Shown here in pieces: positions 12,776 through 23,803 of a stretch of DNA of 64,000 bases (the first letter of the stretch is position 1; the number at the start of each line of letters is the position of its first letter). A program made the translations under genes and the position numbers. The notes under the pieces were generated by a model. It was given only the letters and a program-made list of their open reading frames with translations. It searched no databases and was not told the DNA's origin. The stretch is from Gavia stellata. Lineage: Eukaryota; Chordata; Aves; Gaviiformes; Gaviidae. The stretch spans positions 4,216,001-4,280,000 of the forward strand of contig NC_082600.1 of assembly GCF_030936135.1 (NCBI RefSeq). Reading direction: 5' to 3'.

Positions 12776-15700
12776 AAATAAACCCTATTTTATTTCTCAG
12801 CACCTATTGCAGCAGGAGGTCTATGGGTTTCTCTGAGCACAGCCATGCCCAACCCCATTTAAACCCCTGAGCGGGGAGAGCAGTTTTGCAGCGATGCTGA
12901 ACCCAGCCGAAACGTCAGGAAACTCTCCGGAGGAGCCGAAAGCCGGGGACACCTCAGCTCCCCAACACCTCCACGCTAACAAGCACCGATCGGCTCAGGA
13001 AGGTCTTTGCAAGTGCCGTGCAAACTTGCTTTAAATCCTTGCACCAGCATCCCAGAGCAATTGGGCTTGCTCATTTTTCTACGGGAGGGAATAAAGGAAA
13101 GCAAGGGTGGATTTTTAAAAAAAAAATATTTTTTTTTCTAAACCCAGGATCTTTACAATCTGATTTTGCTGAGCGTTTCCCCCCACCCACCAAGCACCTC
13201 TCCAGAAGAGGCTTTCGCTGGCTGCTCCCTGCCTCCCATGCAATCACCAGAAATGGCAGAAAACTCAATTAAGGAGCGCGGTTTCCATGATTCATCCAGC
13301 ACAAAATAGGAAGCATCGGACAGAAACACAGCAGCAGAGGAAGGAAGGAAGGAAAACCACTTCTCCAGGGAGCACTCAACTGCCTTGACTACCAGCCTGG
13401 GCACTCCCTCACCCTCCAGCCATGTATCACACTTCCCTTCCCTCACCAAAAAGGAAAAGTGCCCCAGGGTGATGGTGCCAGCCGTCTGCAATCCTGACTC
13501 ATCCCCAATGAACGTGCAAGGCATAACAGAGCTGGTCCCTGCCAGAAAGACATCATACCCAACAACTGAGCCAAAGGACGTTTGGCAGGACGGATGCGTA
13601 CAGCAGATAAAGGAGAACCGAAGGAGCAACCTGAATTCCCAACATCCCATCTGAAGCTTCCGTCTCACCAGGCAATCCCCCAAGCGCGCCTTAACGACGG
13701 TTATTCTCCGATAAAAGCTGAGCCCCTTGGAAAGCGAGGTTTGCAACCGTCGCGATGCCTTGGGCAGCCTCACCCTCCACCCAACCTGCGAGCCAGCGTC
13801 GGTCCCTCTCCTGCAGACCAGGCGGGATCCTGGTCCTCAAGAGAGGGACACCAAACCTTCCACGTTTCACCCAAAGTGCATAGGGAGCCTCATCCCTCCC
13901 CGGCAGTGACAGCAGCCAAAAGCGCTTCGCACGCCACCAGCCTTCCCTTGGACGCGTTTTGGGATGAGCTCCTGGGGCAAAGCCGGATTTGGGGTGAAGC
14001 TGGTCTCTGCTCTAGGTCCTTTGCAGAGCTATGGGGAGATGCCACGGGGAGGGGATGAAACCCTGCCGTTTTTCTTATTAATTTCTGTATCAGCCCAAGC
14101 TCATTGATGCACGCAACACACTCTTAAAGGGCTTTAAGACCTCTAACCTTGAGCTTGGGTCCACCTCACCTATCACACAACCCAGCTCAGGCACAAAAGC
14201 CGTAGGGCAGGACGTGTGGGGTGGTGGAGAAGACAATTTCTGCTGCAGACGGCTTTTGAGCCGGACGTCATGTTGAGCAAAGCTCTGTGTATTATCAGCG
14301 AGGAAGGGAAGCTCAGCAAGACAGCGATATAGCTCTTTCCAGGCCATTTCATAAAACGCAGACTTTCTAATTGAATTTGGAGTTTCGGCAATTAACCCTT
14401 CCAAAAGTACATATGCCTGCAGGGAGGAGGGGAAGAAAAAGAAAACAACCACCAAACAAACATGTATAACGGGCTGGTAAGAGATTTAAAATGTAGTAAT
14501 TGGCAAGATGCATTTTTGGTTGCTGTCTAGTTGTTTTGCAAGCTAAAAACCAGCTGAGATAATAAAGGGGAAGGTTTATGCAACTGCTGGTGTGCCTGTT
14601 TGCCTACGTGCATCCCTTCCCAACCCTGTTCTCAGCCTGTTGTCCAAACTCAGCCACGTTTTACCAAAAATCGGAGGTCTCCACCTGGTCCGCAAGAGAG
14701 GGACCGACGCCGGCACACAGACATGCCGTGCGCACCGACCGAGGTTCATACTTGAACGGCCACCGAGTGCGAGCTGCACCCAGAGCTGCTGCAAACGCGC
14801 TGGGAACCGGGCGAGCGCAAGGAAAGCTGAGGAGCACAGTTCTCTGAAAATAAAAAAGAAAATAAAAAAGCTTTCTTCTGGCTTGCTGGGCATTTTTCTT
14901 CCCCTGTCCCATCAGTTCTGCCCAGTGGAAGTTCCAGCCTGGACAACCAAAACCGCAGCAATGTGCAGAAAGCAAACCTGGCCAGGAAAAGTAAGTTACT
15001 GCAACTCTGCTCAAACTCATTATTGCTCCATCCTGCAGGAATTTGGGGTTCTCAGTATTTTTCCAAACTGCAACACCTGGAAAATCTCGAAAGCCACCAA
15101 GAACGTTCAGAACCGAATCCCACCAGCTGAGAAGTTTTGCTCGGTTTTGTTTCTCTGCCCCTTTCTAAGCTATCGGTTAATTCACATTTCGGAAAGAGAA
15201 CGAAGAAATACATCTTCTATAAGATGTTTTAACAGTATGAGACTTTTTCTCCCAAGCAGACCCAGAGTTGGATGCTGGGCTGAAGTCGGTGTGCTAAGAG
15301 CTCCACGTGCACCGTAAATCTCCTTCCTTCCCCTTGCCTGTAAGAAAAACCCCCACTGAAAAAAAAATAATCCCCCAAACACCCAAAACAGGAGCTCGCA
15401 GCGGCGGTGTCACCGGTGATGTTGAAACGACTGAAGTTTGCAGTGCAAATACTCCCTCAGCTCTTTCCCAACTCAGTAAACACTCCCCACATCCACAATT
15501 TCATGCAGTTATCCACAATCCCTTTTTTCCCCCCACCATAATCAGAGACCAAGGGTTAAAATCCGGGTTCCTGGTTTGGTTTTTACAATGTCCCATAGCA
15601 GGGTTGCAAGAAGTCGCTCATAAACCCGCAGCGGGCTGCTAGCTGCAGACTGACAACTACCAAATGCCGTTTTTCTACATCAAAAAACCAGAGGTGGGGC

Positions 15701-17930
15701 ACAATTTTACCCCGGTACCCAGGGGTGGACGGTGCCTGCTATGAACGTAACCACGGCACACGTAACAGCGCAGAAAGAGGGTTCAGAAATCCCCGCCGGG
15801 GACGGCCGGAGGCATTTGGCTTCTGTAGAGAAATATTAAACTATTTTGAGTACAATTTGTTTGGGTTTTTTATAGGGTTGAGAGAGACTCGGCCAGATGC
15901 CTGGGCGAAATGCAAGCCCTGATGGAGAAGGGTGGGGAAAAGGAAAGGATGGGGAAAAGGAAAGCATGGCTGCAGGGGAAAAAAAGAAAGGGGAAAAAAA
16001 AATAAATAAGGGAAGTGTGCAAATGTGATGATTTCTATCATTTTCGCTCCCTCGGAGTGACGCGAGTGTGGCGAACGCAGCTCCCCACGCCGGCTTCCCC
16101 GCGCGCCTTACGTCAAATCGAAACCTGAGGGAGCTGGAAGAGGAAACTACTGATTTGGGCTGGGTGGGAGCAGCAAACCCAACAATTTCCTGTCTGTGGT
16201 ACGACAAACCCAGGCTCTGGTATTCGCGGGAACGTCGCCTCCCGCCCCGCTCTCTTCCCCCTCCGACCGGGATCCCTGTCATCGACCAGGCTCTTTCAAG
16301 CCAAAGCGAATGGCTTGTAGCGAAAAAAATTTAAAATAAGATAAAAAATTAAATACAAATAAAATTTGAAAATTTAGTTTGTTTTTTTTTTTTTTTGCTT
16401 CCAAAGAGTCATGGCCACTCTGGGTAGAAATATTAATTGCCGTGACCGCAGCTTGGAGCTGCCTGCGTACGGCTTTCACCTACCCCCGCCCCGAATTCCT
16501 CTGGTCATTGGCAGTTCAGCTGAATATTCCACTTAGGCTAACAAAGAGGACATTATTCCAGCCACAATCCTGTAATTTGGTGCGGGCCTACGTAGAAGCT
16601 TCCTGGAGGCAAAAGCTGGATGTAAAGTAAAGAGCCAGCCCCGCGCGGATCACCGTGCGCGGCCGGAGAGTGTCTGTGTTAACATGTCTGTGTCTGTGTT
16701 CTGACTTAAATGCCATTAGAAATGTGTTATTTGGGGGACGAGGATGCAGCACAGGTTGCTAGCAAAGATATTAATCGAGTGGCAATATATAAATGCAGGG
16801 CGCATCAGCAGCTCCGTTGGTCTCCTTGAAGATGCTGCCGAAGTGGGAGCGAGCATCTCTGCCCTGGAGCATCTCTGCTGGGCAGCAGCCAGCAGCTTCC
16901 AGGGTACCACTTACGCCTCAAAATGGCCCAAAATCCCTGCCTGTTTCTGGGGCAGGAGGACTTTTTGTGCTCGACAGTGTGCCAGAACCCTCTAGACCCC
17001 CGCACTGCGCTCACCGTCCCACCTCCCGCTGGCTGCGCAAGTTTTGCCGTTTAAAAGCCCGGGATGATGTTTCCCAGGGAAACCTGGAGCGGGGTCAGTG
17101 CGGAGCGTCGGAGGAGTCCCGCCTGCCCAAACCGCAGCAGCAAGCACCGCCACCATTTATCACGTTATTTGAGACAACCACTCACCACCCCGCCTCAAAG
17201 GGAATACAAACAGCTTCTCGCAAGCCTCCCGGCATATTGAATGGCACTCAGAGTCCTCTCGTGAACGCCACGTACTTGAAAAGCAATACTGAGGAGTGAC
17301 TGAGCGCTGATTTTGAAGGAAAACATCCTTCTCGTCTCGACCGACAGCTGACAGCCAGACGAGTATCTGCAGATCTTGCAAATGAAGATGCTCAGCTGTC
17401 ATCCTGGCGGCATGGACCGGAGAAATGCCACGGCCATACTCCAGGCACCAAGCGCTGATGCTCGGATAAGTATTTTTGGAAAGCGTGGCTACGATAAAAC
17501 CCTTCCTTTATCTCTCTTGAGCCTCCCACCATTCCTCTCACCTCTTCTAACAGCAAAGCGGTCACCTAGCGAGCTCCTACCCAAGACTCCTTGGAGAATT
17601 CCAAAGCAAAAGGAGCAAGTCATCTGCAAGACAGCACTGCAGACTCATCCTGCCTTGGGTTTGCAACAGAAATGGGCTGGGGCAAGGACTCTGCATTTCT
17701 TTTACGTAGCCTTAAGCTGTCTCAAAGAGTTCGTTCCAGTTTCAAGGCAAAGAATTTCCCCAGCCAAGCCTCAGGATGGTTTGGAGTATTTATAAGCACT
17801 GCAAAACCTCAAGCACAAACCTGGGGAAATCACTGACGCTGCACTTTCTTGGTGTTTTATTCATAACCCTTTAAGGGGTCCATTAAGAAAATGAGACTTT
17901 GCAGGGAGAAGACCAATACTTTCAATCGAT

Positions 17931-17966
17931 CTTGCGAAGAATACAGCTCTTGCGAAGAGTACAGCT
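17931..17966. repeat. Two tandem copies of an 18-bp unit
   Basis: CTTGCGAAGAATACAGCT is followed directly by CTTGCGAAGAGTACAGCT, with one mismatch. It is a small local duplication in the FERMT2 intron. Confidence 0.85.
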
Positions 17967-20900
17967 GAAGTCATTGGCGAGATAACGTGGGCAGCGGCCA
18001 TCCGATGGCGAACAGAGCCCCTCGGGTGAATCCCAGACACATCTGCAGGCTAAAACCAGCAAAAGAAAGAGCTCGACGTGCTGTGGTGTGCCATGTCACC
18101 TAAACCAAAACACTTTGCATGTGCAACTCCTGTGCCAGTCCTCAGGTTACATTCCGCCCTCTCCCAAGTGATGGAAAGGAGATAGCGGAGGAGCCGCCAA
18201 GGGGAACAATGGAGTTTAAACCAGTTGCCCAAACCCTTATCGAAGATGTGATTCACGAAAAAACCGCCAAGGCCTTAGAAGATGTCATCACTGCCTGCCG
18301 TTATCAGCTGCTCTCTATCGAGGGCAGGGGGCTTGCTTTGATGTTTGTCCCCGGCGCAGCCCGCGCGCCCATCCTGGCCGGATAAAATGGGAATGCCACC
18401 ACCTTGCGGGGCAGCACCTCGAGCCGTCCTCCCGCCTCGGCCGGGCCACGCAGCAAGCGTTAACACCTTTCGGTCCGGAAGGACTATCGGAATTCCAAAC
18501 CCAGTTGGGTTTTTTTTTCATTCACTTATCTATTTTCTTCACCTAAAGGTGCTCAGTCCTCCCCCAGTGCTCCCAGCGAGCCCCCGCTGCTGGAGCCGGC
18601 CGCCACGCACATACTGCCTGTAGAAGAAACCTAGATGGAAATCTGCATCTCCATTGCAAAACTTCTATCCACGGACTTTCCGAATCCGCTCAGCGCACAT
18701 TTAGGTCATCTGTCTTAAGCCATTCCTCCCCCAGCCACCATTTGTCCCCCCTTCCCTGTTTCTGTCAGCTGTTCTTTTATTCCCGCTACGGTATAGAGCA
18801 TCCCCCAACTGCAATCCCACGTTTAACGTATATCCCCCGAAGCTCACCCCAGGGCATTTCAACAAAAAAGCAGGTTTTTGGTTTTTTTCTTGCATGTGTT
18901 TAAAACAGCCTTAAGTAGACAACAACAATAACCCGCGTTCACTTCCTTCCTTCCTCTGCTCCCAGTGATTTTAAGCCTCATTTTTTTGTTTGTAAGTCAA
19001 TAGTGGCAAAATTCCTAAAAACCCCTGGGTGAGCACCAAGAGTTTCCAATACAGACCCCAACCCGCACGCACCAACTAAATACTACCGCTCCTAAAACCT
19101 CAGCAGGTTTTTTTTGCCTGTTTTTCAGAGACGACTCTGCCAAGCACGCGGCACGGCTCAATTAACGAAGTGGCTTAATCCAGCGGGGTGATAAATAACA
19201 GGGGAGCGAACAGGTCATCGCAATTCACTTGAGTAACCACAAGCCCTATCTGCCGCTTGGGTTTTTTCCAATCCCTGCCTGCGTTAGTGACAGATTTTAA
19301 TTGCCTATTCCCAAATAGTCCGACCGCAGCCGCTCTGCGCAGGCAAGGACTGAGTCGACAAGATTTACTGATACCTGCAGCCTTGCAATTAAGGGAGGAG
19401 AGACTTCCCCGCGTTCCTGCTCTGAGCATGGCACCCCAACACGCGGTCCCCGTGCACCCCAGCCCTCTCCAAGGCAAAGGGCTATATACTGCGATCTTTT
19501 TCTCCTACAAGCGTCAGAAAATACTAACGTAAATCTAGATTTTCCCTTTTCCAAGCTCTCCTGGCTGCTGGGAGGAGGGAAGGGATTTTTTTTCCCCTGC
19601 TCACTAATGGAAGAGCTCCTACCAGCATCCTACAGCCAGAGCGGGGCCGCTCTGCTGCAAAGTCACAGCGATGCCCTAAACTTCAGTGAGACTCCGGGCA
19701 GGCCACAAAAATCTGCTTTCCCTGCCCTCCAGCAGCACGAAGCCTATGGGAGGTTTGTCCCAAAGGATGGAGCCGGCAAACCCCTGCCCAAAGCACAGCC
19801 CCCCCTTTTCCTTCCTCCCCCCGCGACGTGCAAGCGGAGCAGTCCATTGGGGATCCCAGAGCTGCGAAGAAATTTTATTTTGAAGACATTTCTTTAAAAG
19901 TCACAGCAAAAAATCCGCTTTGCAAAAGACAAATAATTTTTCTAATGCTGGGTGTTGTTAAAAAGGGGAAACAAACGGGCAGGGACAGAGGAACGACGGG
20001 GAGGGACAGGTTAAAAACGCAGGGAAAGGGTTTCAATGGGCAAAAATCGCAAAATTAATATATCTGAAGATGAAGCAGCGGCAGAGGCTGGATGAAGGAG
20101 GGCTTTGAGGAAGCACACGAGGACGAGGAGCGAGTCCCGTCCCACCCCGCTCTGCTAAACCCGACCCTGATAAACTGGCAGGAGCTCAAAGAAGAGCCAT
20201 AAAAATAATGAGAGGGCTGGAAGAGCTGACACGCAGGACGATTAAAAGGAACTAAATACGTATAGCTTGGCTCAGCGACAAAAGCCAAGGGGAAAGGGAA
20301 GGCAACAGCCGGAGATATCCGCGGGTCTTGACCGTCCCGAGGAGGGGGGCATTGAGGCTGAGCCCCCCAGGGGAGCACCATCCCCGCTCCCCCCCGCCGG
20401 GGCCAGCGCTGCGGCCGCTGCATTCCTTCCCTCTAATACAATCCCTAATTTAACAAGTGGAGAGGATCCGGGCTAAACGCATTTGGAGGGGGGGGGGGTG
20501 CATTACGTCAGGCGCTAATTTAGATCCTCGCTGGGCTTCGTCCCCGTGCACGCGCCCGGCTTTCGGCACACGAGTCGGCCTCGGCTCTGCTTCGGCAGCT
20601 CCCAGCCCCGACACCCAGCGCGGCTCGAAACCGAGGGGAGCATCGCTTATTCATTCGTGATCAACGGGATGGTTTTTTATCGTTTCTAGAAAGCTGTTAT
20701 TTTTTTCTCCCTAGCCACTGAGTGCTCAACTCCAGCAAATCTTTCTGCAGCTCCAGCATAAAAATAACAACAAAAAAAAAAAATCAAGTTTTCGGAGAGT
20801 CAAGGCTATCTCCAGCACGAGACCCTTTGATGCGAGCGCTTGCTTCCTTTTGAAACAAGCATATTTATATCCGTCTCTTCCTTCCTTTAACTTCAGATAA

Positions 20901-21129
20901 TTAGTAAATCAAAACCGAAGCGTGGTGGAAGATGGCATTTTTAAAGCCGGACGAGGGCTTTGCGTTGAACCGGGACTTGCAGGCGCAGCTGACAGCTCCG
21001 CTACTCCCACAGCCGCAGGCACGCGCAGGGACCTCGCAATTAATATTTTATTTGCGCAATTACAGTCATCGGCCCCGACTATACCGTTGAGTAAACACAC
21101 CCGAGCCATAAAGAGCTGATAAAAAGACA

Positions 21130-21450
21130 AGGGGGAGGTTTGGCGGGGCAGAGCTCCCCGCGGCCGGCGGGTTGAGGCGCTCGCTTTCGGCGGGGAGCGC
21201 GCCCAAGCTGGCTCCTCCGCCACAAAGCCGTCCCGGCGGCTCCGGCCGCGCGTTCCCACGCGTCCCAGACAAACGGGCTCTTTGTCCAGGTGCGCACCCA
21301 AAGCCACCGGACACCGCGGCGTCCCCGGTCCCAAGCCCAAGTCCCCCCCCCGCCCTCGCCCACGCCACCCCGTTAATCACCCCACGCTCGCAAAGGGTCC
21401 TCGGAGGCGCTTTCCTCGTCCGAAGCGGCGCGGAGCCAGCTACAGCTTCA
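21130..21450. other. GC-rich, CpG-containing intronic stretch near the FERMT2 5' end
   Basis: CG dinucleotides are dense here (for example CCCGCGGCCGGCGGG, GCTCGCTTTCGGCGGGGAGCGCGCCC and further clusters), much denser than in the surrounding intron. The stretch sits about 1.6 kb into the gene from the start codon and is separated from the main CpG island by the minisatellite. It may be an extension of the promoter island or an intronic enhancer. The open frames on both strands come from GC richness and are not recognisable proteins. Confidence 0.6.
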
Positions 21451-21744
21451 GAATTAAATCTTTCTGTAAACTGGAGAGCACCCACAAAAATCCCCCCAGC
21501 ACCCCATAAACGATGGTGTTTCCCGGCTCGGTGTAAAATCCAGCGTGCAAAGCAGCTGGCGGAGGGGGGCTGAGGCCCCGGCACAGGGAAACCGGCCCCG
21601 GGGGGTAAAAGTTTGGCCGGTTTTGGCCCGAGGTGGTTGGGAGGCGGCAGCACAGGGTGCTGGGAGCGTGGGGGCTGCCGGGGCTTCTGGGTGGTGTCTG
21701 GAAGGGTGCACGCGGGAGTGGGGCAGCCCGGGGCTGGGATGGGG

Positions 21745-22994
21745 TGCTAAGGCAGGGTGCTAGGGTGCTGGGAGCTGGGGTGGGCAGGGTGCTGGGATGG
21801 GGTACTGGGGGAGGGTCCTAGAGCAGGCAGGGTGCCCAGAGCCAGGGCAGGATGCGAGGACAGGCAGGGTGCTAGGCAGAGTGCTGGGGCAGGGTGCTGG
21901 GAGTTAAGCACAGTACTGGGGCAGGGTCCTGGGTGCTGGGGCAGGGTGCTGGGTGCTGGGGCAGGGTGCTGGGTGCTGAAGCACAGCACTGGGGCAGGGT
22001 GCTGGGTGCTGAAGCACACTACTGGGGCAGGGTCCTGGGTGCTGAAGCACAGCACTGGGACAGGGTGCTGGGTGCTGGGGCAGGGTGCTGGGTGCTGAAG
22101 CACAGCACTGGGGCAGGGTGCTGGGTGCTCAAGCACACTACTGGGGCAGGGTCCTGGGTGCTGGGGCAGGATGCTGGGTGCTGAAGCACAGCACTGGGGC
22201 AGGGTCCTGGGTGCTGGGGCAGGGTGCTGGGTGCTGAAGCACAGCACTGGGGCAGGGTCCTGGGTGCTGGGGCAGGATGCTGGGTGCTGAAGCACAGCAC
22301 TGGGGCAGGGTCCTGGGTGCTGGGGCAGGGTGCTGAGTGCTGAAGTACACTACTGGGGCAGGGTCCTGGGTGCTGGGGCAGGATGCTGGGTGCTGAAGCA
22401 CAGCACTGGGGCAGGGTGCTGGGTGCTGAAGCACACTACTGGGACAGGGTGCTGGGTGCTGGGGCAGGGTGCTGGGTGCTGAAGCACAGCACTGGGGCAG
22501 GATGCTGGGTGCTGGGGCAGGGTGCTGGGTGCTGAAGCACAGCACTGGGGCAGGGTGCTGGGTGCTGGGGCAGGGTGCTGGGTGCTGAAGCACAGCACTG
22601 GGGCAGGGTGCTGGGTGCTGGGGCAGGATGCTGGGTGCTGAAGCACAGCACTGGGGCAGGGTGCTGGGTGCTGGGGCAGGGTGCTGGGTGCTGAAGTACA
22701 CTACTGGGTCAGGGTGCTGGGTGCTGGGGCAGGGTGCTGGGTGCTCAAGCACACTACTGGGTCAGGGTGCTGGGTGCTGGGGCAGGATGCTGGGTGCTGA
22801 AGCACGGCACTGAGGCAGGGTGCTGGGTGCTGAAGCACAGCACTGGGACAGGGTGCTGGGTGCTGGGGCAGGGTGCTGGGTGCTCAAGCACACTACTGGG
22901 TCAGGGTCCTGGGTGCTGGGGCAGGATGCTGGGTGCTGCAGCACAGCACTGGGGCAGGGTGCTGGGTGCTGGGAGGATGCCGGGACAGGGTGCT
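21745..22994. repeat. G-rich minisatellite, compound 53-bp (20 + 33) unit
   Basis: The plus strand alternates a roughly 20-bp block, GGGTGCTGGGTGCTGGGGCA, with a 33-bp block. The longer block adds GAAGCACAGCACTGGGGCA or the variants GAAGCACACTACTGG and CAAGCACACTACTGG. I count about 21-22 of the AAGCACA-type blocks between 21900 and 22960. The part before about 21900, reaching back towards 21650, is more degenerate. Several units contain GGGCAGGATG, which matches the classical minisatellite core GGGCAGGAXG. Runs such as GGG-TGCT-GGG-TGCT-GGGG-CA-GGG fit a G-quadruplex pattern, and GTGCTGAAGCAC is a short hairpin. The array ends about 30 bp from the FERMT2 splice donor. Because 53 is not a multiple of 3, all frames cycle and several 90-200-codon frames stay open; these are not genes. 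Confidence 0.95.
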
Positions 22995-23024
22995 GGGCTG
23001 GGTGGGGGGTGCCGGAGGACTCAC

Positions 23025-23181
23025 CGAGCTTCTCGACGAGGCGCAGCATGACGCCGCCGATGTGGATCTCGCCGGTGACCCGCAGGGTGACGTCGCGGCC
23101 CAGGTCGGTGACATGGACGCTCAGCTCCCACGTCCCATCGGCGTAGCAGCCGTCCGGCATGCGGATCCCGTCCAGCGCCAT
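23025..23181 (-). CDS. FERMT2: FERMT2 (kindlin-2) first coding exon, start codon to residue 52
   Basis: On the minus strand the ATG at 23181-23179 sits in a good Kozak context (GGGGCCATGG). It opens MALDGIRMPDGCYADGTW, the conserved kindlin-2 N terminus, and continues through SVHVTDL, RDVTLRV and IHIGGVMLRLVEKL. Then comes one base of a split Asp codon and a GGTGAGT donor. These 52 residues form the first part of the F0 domain, a ubiquitin-like fold needed for membrane and adhesion targeting in kindlins. The phase joins exactly with the exon at 3979-4212. The frame runs open upstream into repeat-encoded sequence (Ala-Glu-Pro-Ser-Arg), but the conserved Met fixes the start. It lies in the CpG island. 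No acceptor with a convincing pyrimidine tract is seen directly upstream of the ATG; a candidate lies near 23395. Confidence 0.97.
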
Positions 23182-23228
23182 GGCCCCGGCCTCCTGCGCC
23201 GCCAGCCGCGCCTCACCGCCCGCCCGCC

Positions 23229-23302
23229 GGCACGGCTCGGCTGGGCTCGGCTGGGCTCGGCTGGGCTCGGCTCGGCTCGGCTGGGCACGGCTGGGCACGG
23301 CC
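23229..23302. repeat. Pentanucleotide (GGCTC/GGCTG)n array, proximal
   Basis: About 14 imperfect units of GGCTC or GGCTG (with GGCAC variants at the right end) lie about 50-120 bp upstream of the FERMT2 start codon, so probably within its 5' UTR. On the transcribed strand the unit reads GAGCC or CAGCC. Confidence 0.9.
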
Positions 23303-23436
23303 CGCCTCCGCGCCCCGGGACGGGGAGGTGGGATGGGGGCGCGGTGGGGCGGGATCGGGGGGTGCAGCGCTGCCCCGCCGCCCCCCAGCCGCTGCCTGCG
23401 GGGCCGCCGCGGGAAGAGAAGGGGCGGGCGGGGAGC

Positions 23437-23496
23437 GGGAGGAGGAGGGAGGGGAGGGAGAGGGAGGAGGAGGGAGGAGGAGGAGGAGGAGGGGGA
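23437..23496. repeat. Purine tract (GGA/GGGA)n; pyrimidine-rich on the FERMT2 sense strand
   Basis: An uninterrupted run of G and A on the plus strand is mostly GGAGGA and GGGAGG. On the minus strand this is a long CTCC tract, either a TC-rich 5' UTR or promoter element or the polypyrimidine tract of a 3' splice site (see the acceptor candidate at 23395). Confidence 0.9.
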
Positions 23497-23533
23497 TAAT
23501 AATTAAAGGAAAAACGCGCCCCGCGCCCCTTGG

Positions 23534-23543
23534 CCTTTTATGG
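23534..23543. promoter_or_regulatory. CArG box (SRF site), CCTTTTATGG
   Basis: The ten bases fit the serum response factor consensus CC(A/T)6GG with no mismatch, about 355 bp upstream of the FERMT2 start codon and inside the CpG island. SRF with MRTF controls many actin and focal-adhesion genes, so a site in a kindlin promoter makes sense. Direct regulation here is inference. Confidence 0.6.
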
Positions 23544-23602
23544 AAGCGAAGGACGGAGCAAGCGGGGCCGCTCCAACATCCGGGACTCGCCGGGGGGCGG
23601 CC

Positions 23603-23803
23603 GGGCTCGGCCCGACCCGGCTCGGCTGGGCTCGGCTGGACTCGGCTCGGCTGGGCTCGGCTGGGCTCGGCTCGGCTGGGCTCGGCTCGGCTCGGCTCGG
23701 CTCGGCTCGGCTCGGCTGGGCTCGGCTCGGCTCGGCTCGGCTCGGCTCGGCTCGGCTCGGCTCGGCTGGGCTCGGCTCGGCTCGGCTCGGCTCGGCTCGG
23801 CTG
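23603..23803. repeat. Pentanucleotide (GGCTC)n array, distal, about 40 units
   Basis: About 200 bp consist of GGCTC with interspersed GGCTG units. It is the same pentamer as the array at 23229-23302, from which it is separated by about 300 bp of nonrepetitive GC-rich sequence and the purine tract. Apparent proteins of 100-360 residues rich in Ala-Glu-Pro-Ser-Arg or Arg-Leu-Gly-Ser-Ala are translations of this repeat, not genes. Confidence 0.95.

Larger units (their letters stand above)
4213..23024 (-). other. FERMT2: FERMT2 intron between first and second coding exons, 18.8 kb
   Basis: The intron has a GTGAGT donor at its right end and a TTCTAG acceptor at its left end. It contains a short CR1 3' fragment (6852-6976), two AT-rich simple-repeat blocks, a two-copy 18-bp duplication, a GC-rich CpG-containing stretch around 21.1-21.5 kb and the minisatellite next to the donor. 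Open frames of up to about 240 codons occur here (for example near 13.2-13.8 kb and 14.6-15.3 kb). They have no recognisable domains and look like chance. I see no other gene or RNA gene in this intron. Confidence 0.85.

Noticed and set aside
13153..15317. 206-codon (minus) and 241-codon (plus) open frames in the FERMT2 intron
   Set aside because: No recognisable domain, no supporting splice pattern, and both strands are open in the same area by chance.
21747..22752. Long minus-strand open frames (about 180-204 codons) rich in PAPCPSTQHP
   Set aside because: They are translations of the 53-bp minisatellite. The unit length makes all frames equivalent and there is no domain or splice evidence.
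21890..22990. CRISPR-like direct repeats
   Set aside because: The units are tandem, without unique spacers, and the host is a vertebrate. It is a minisatellite.
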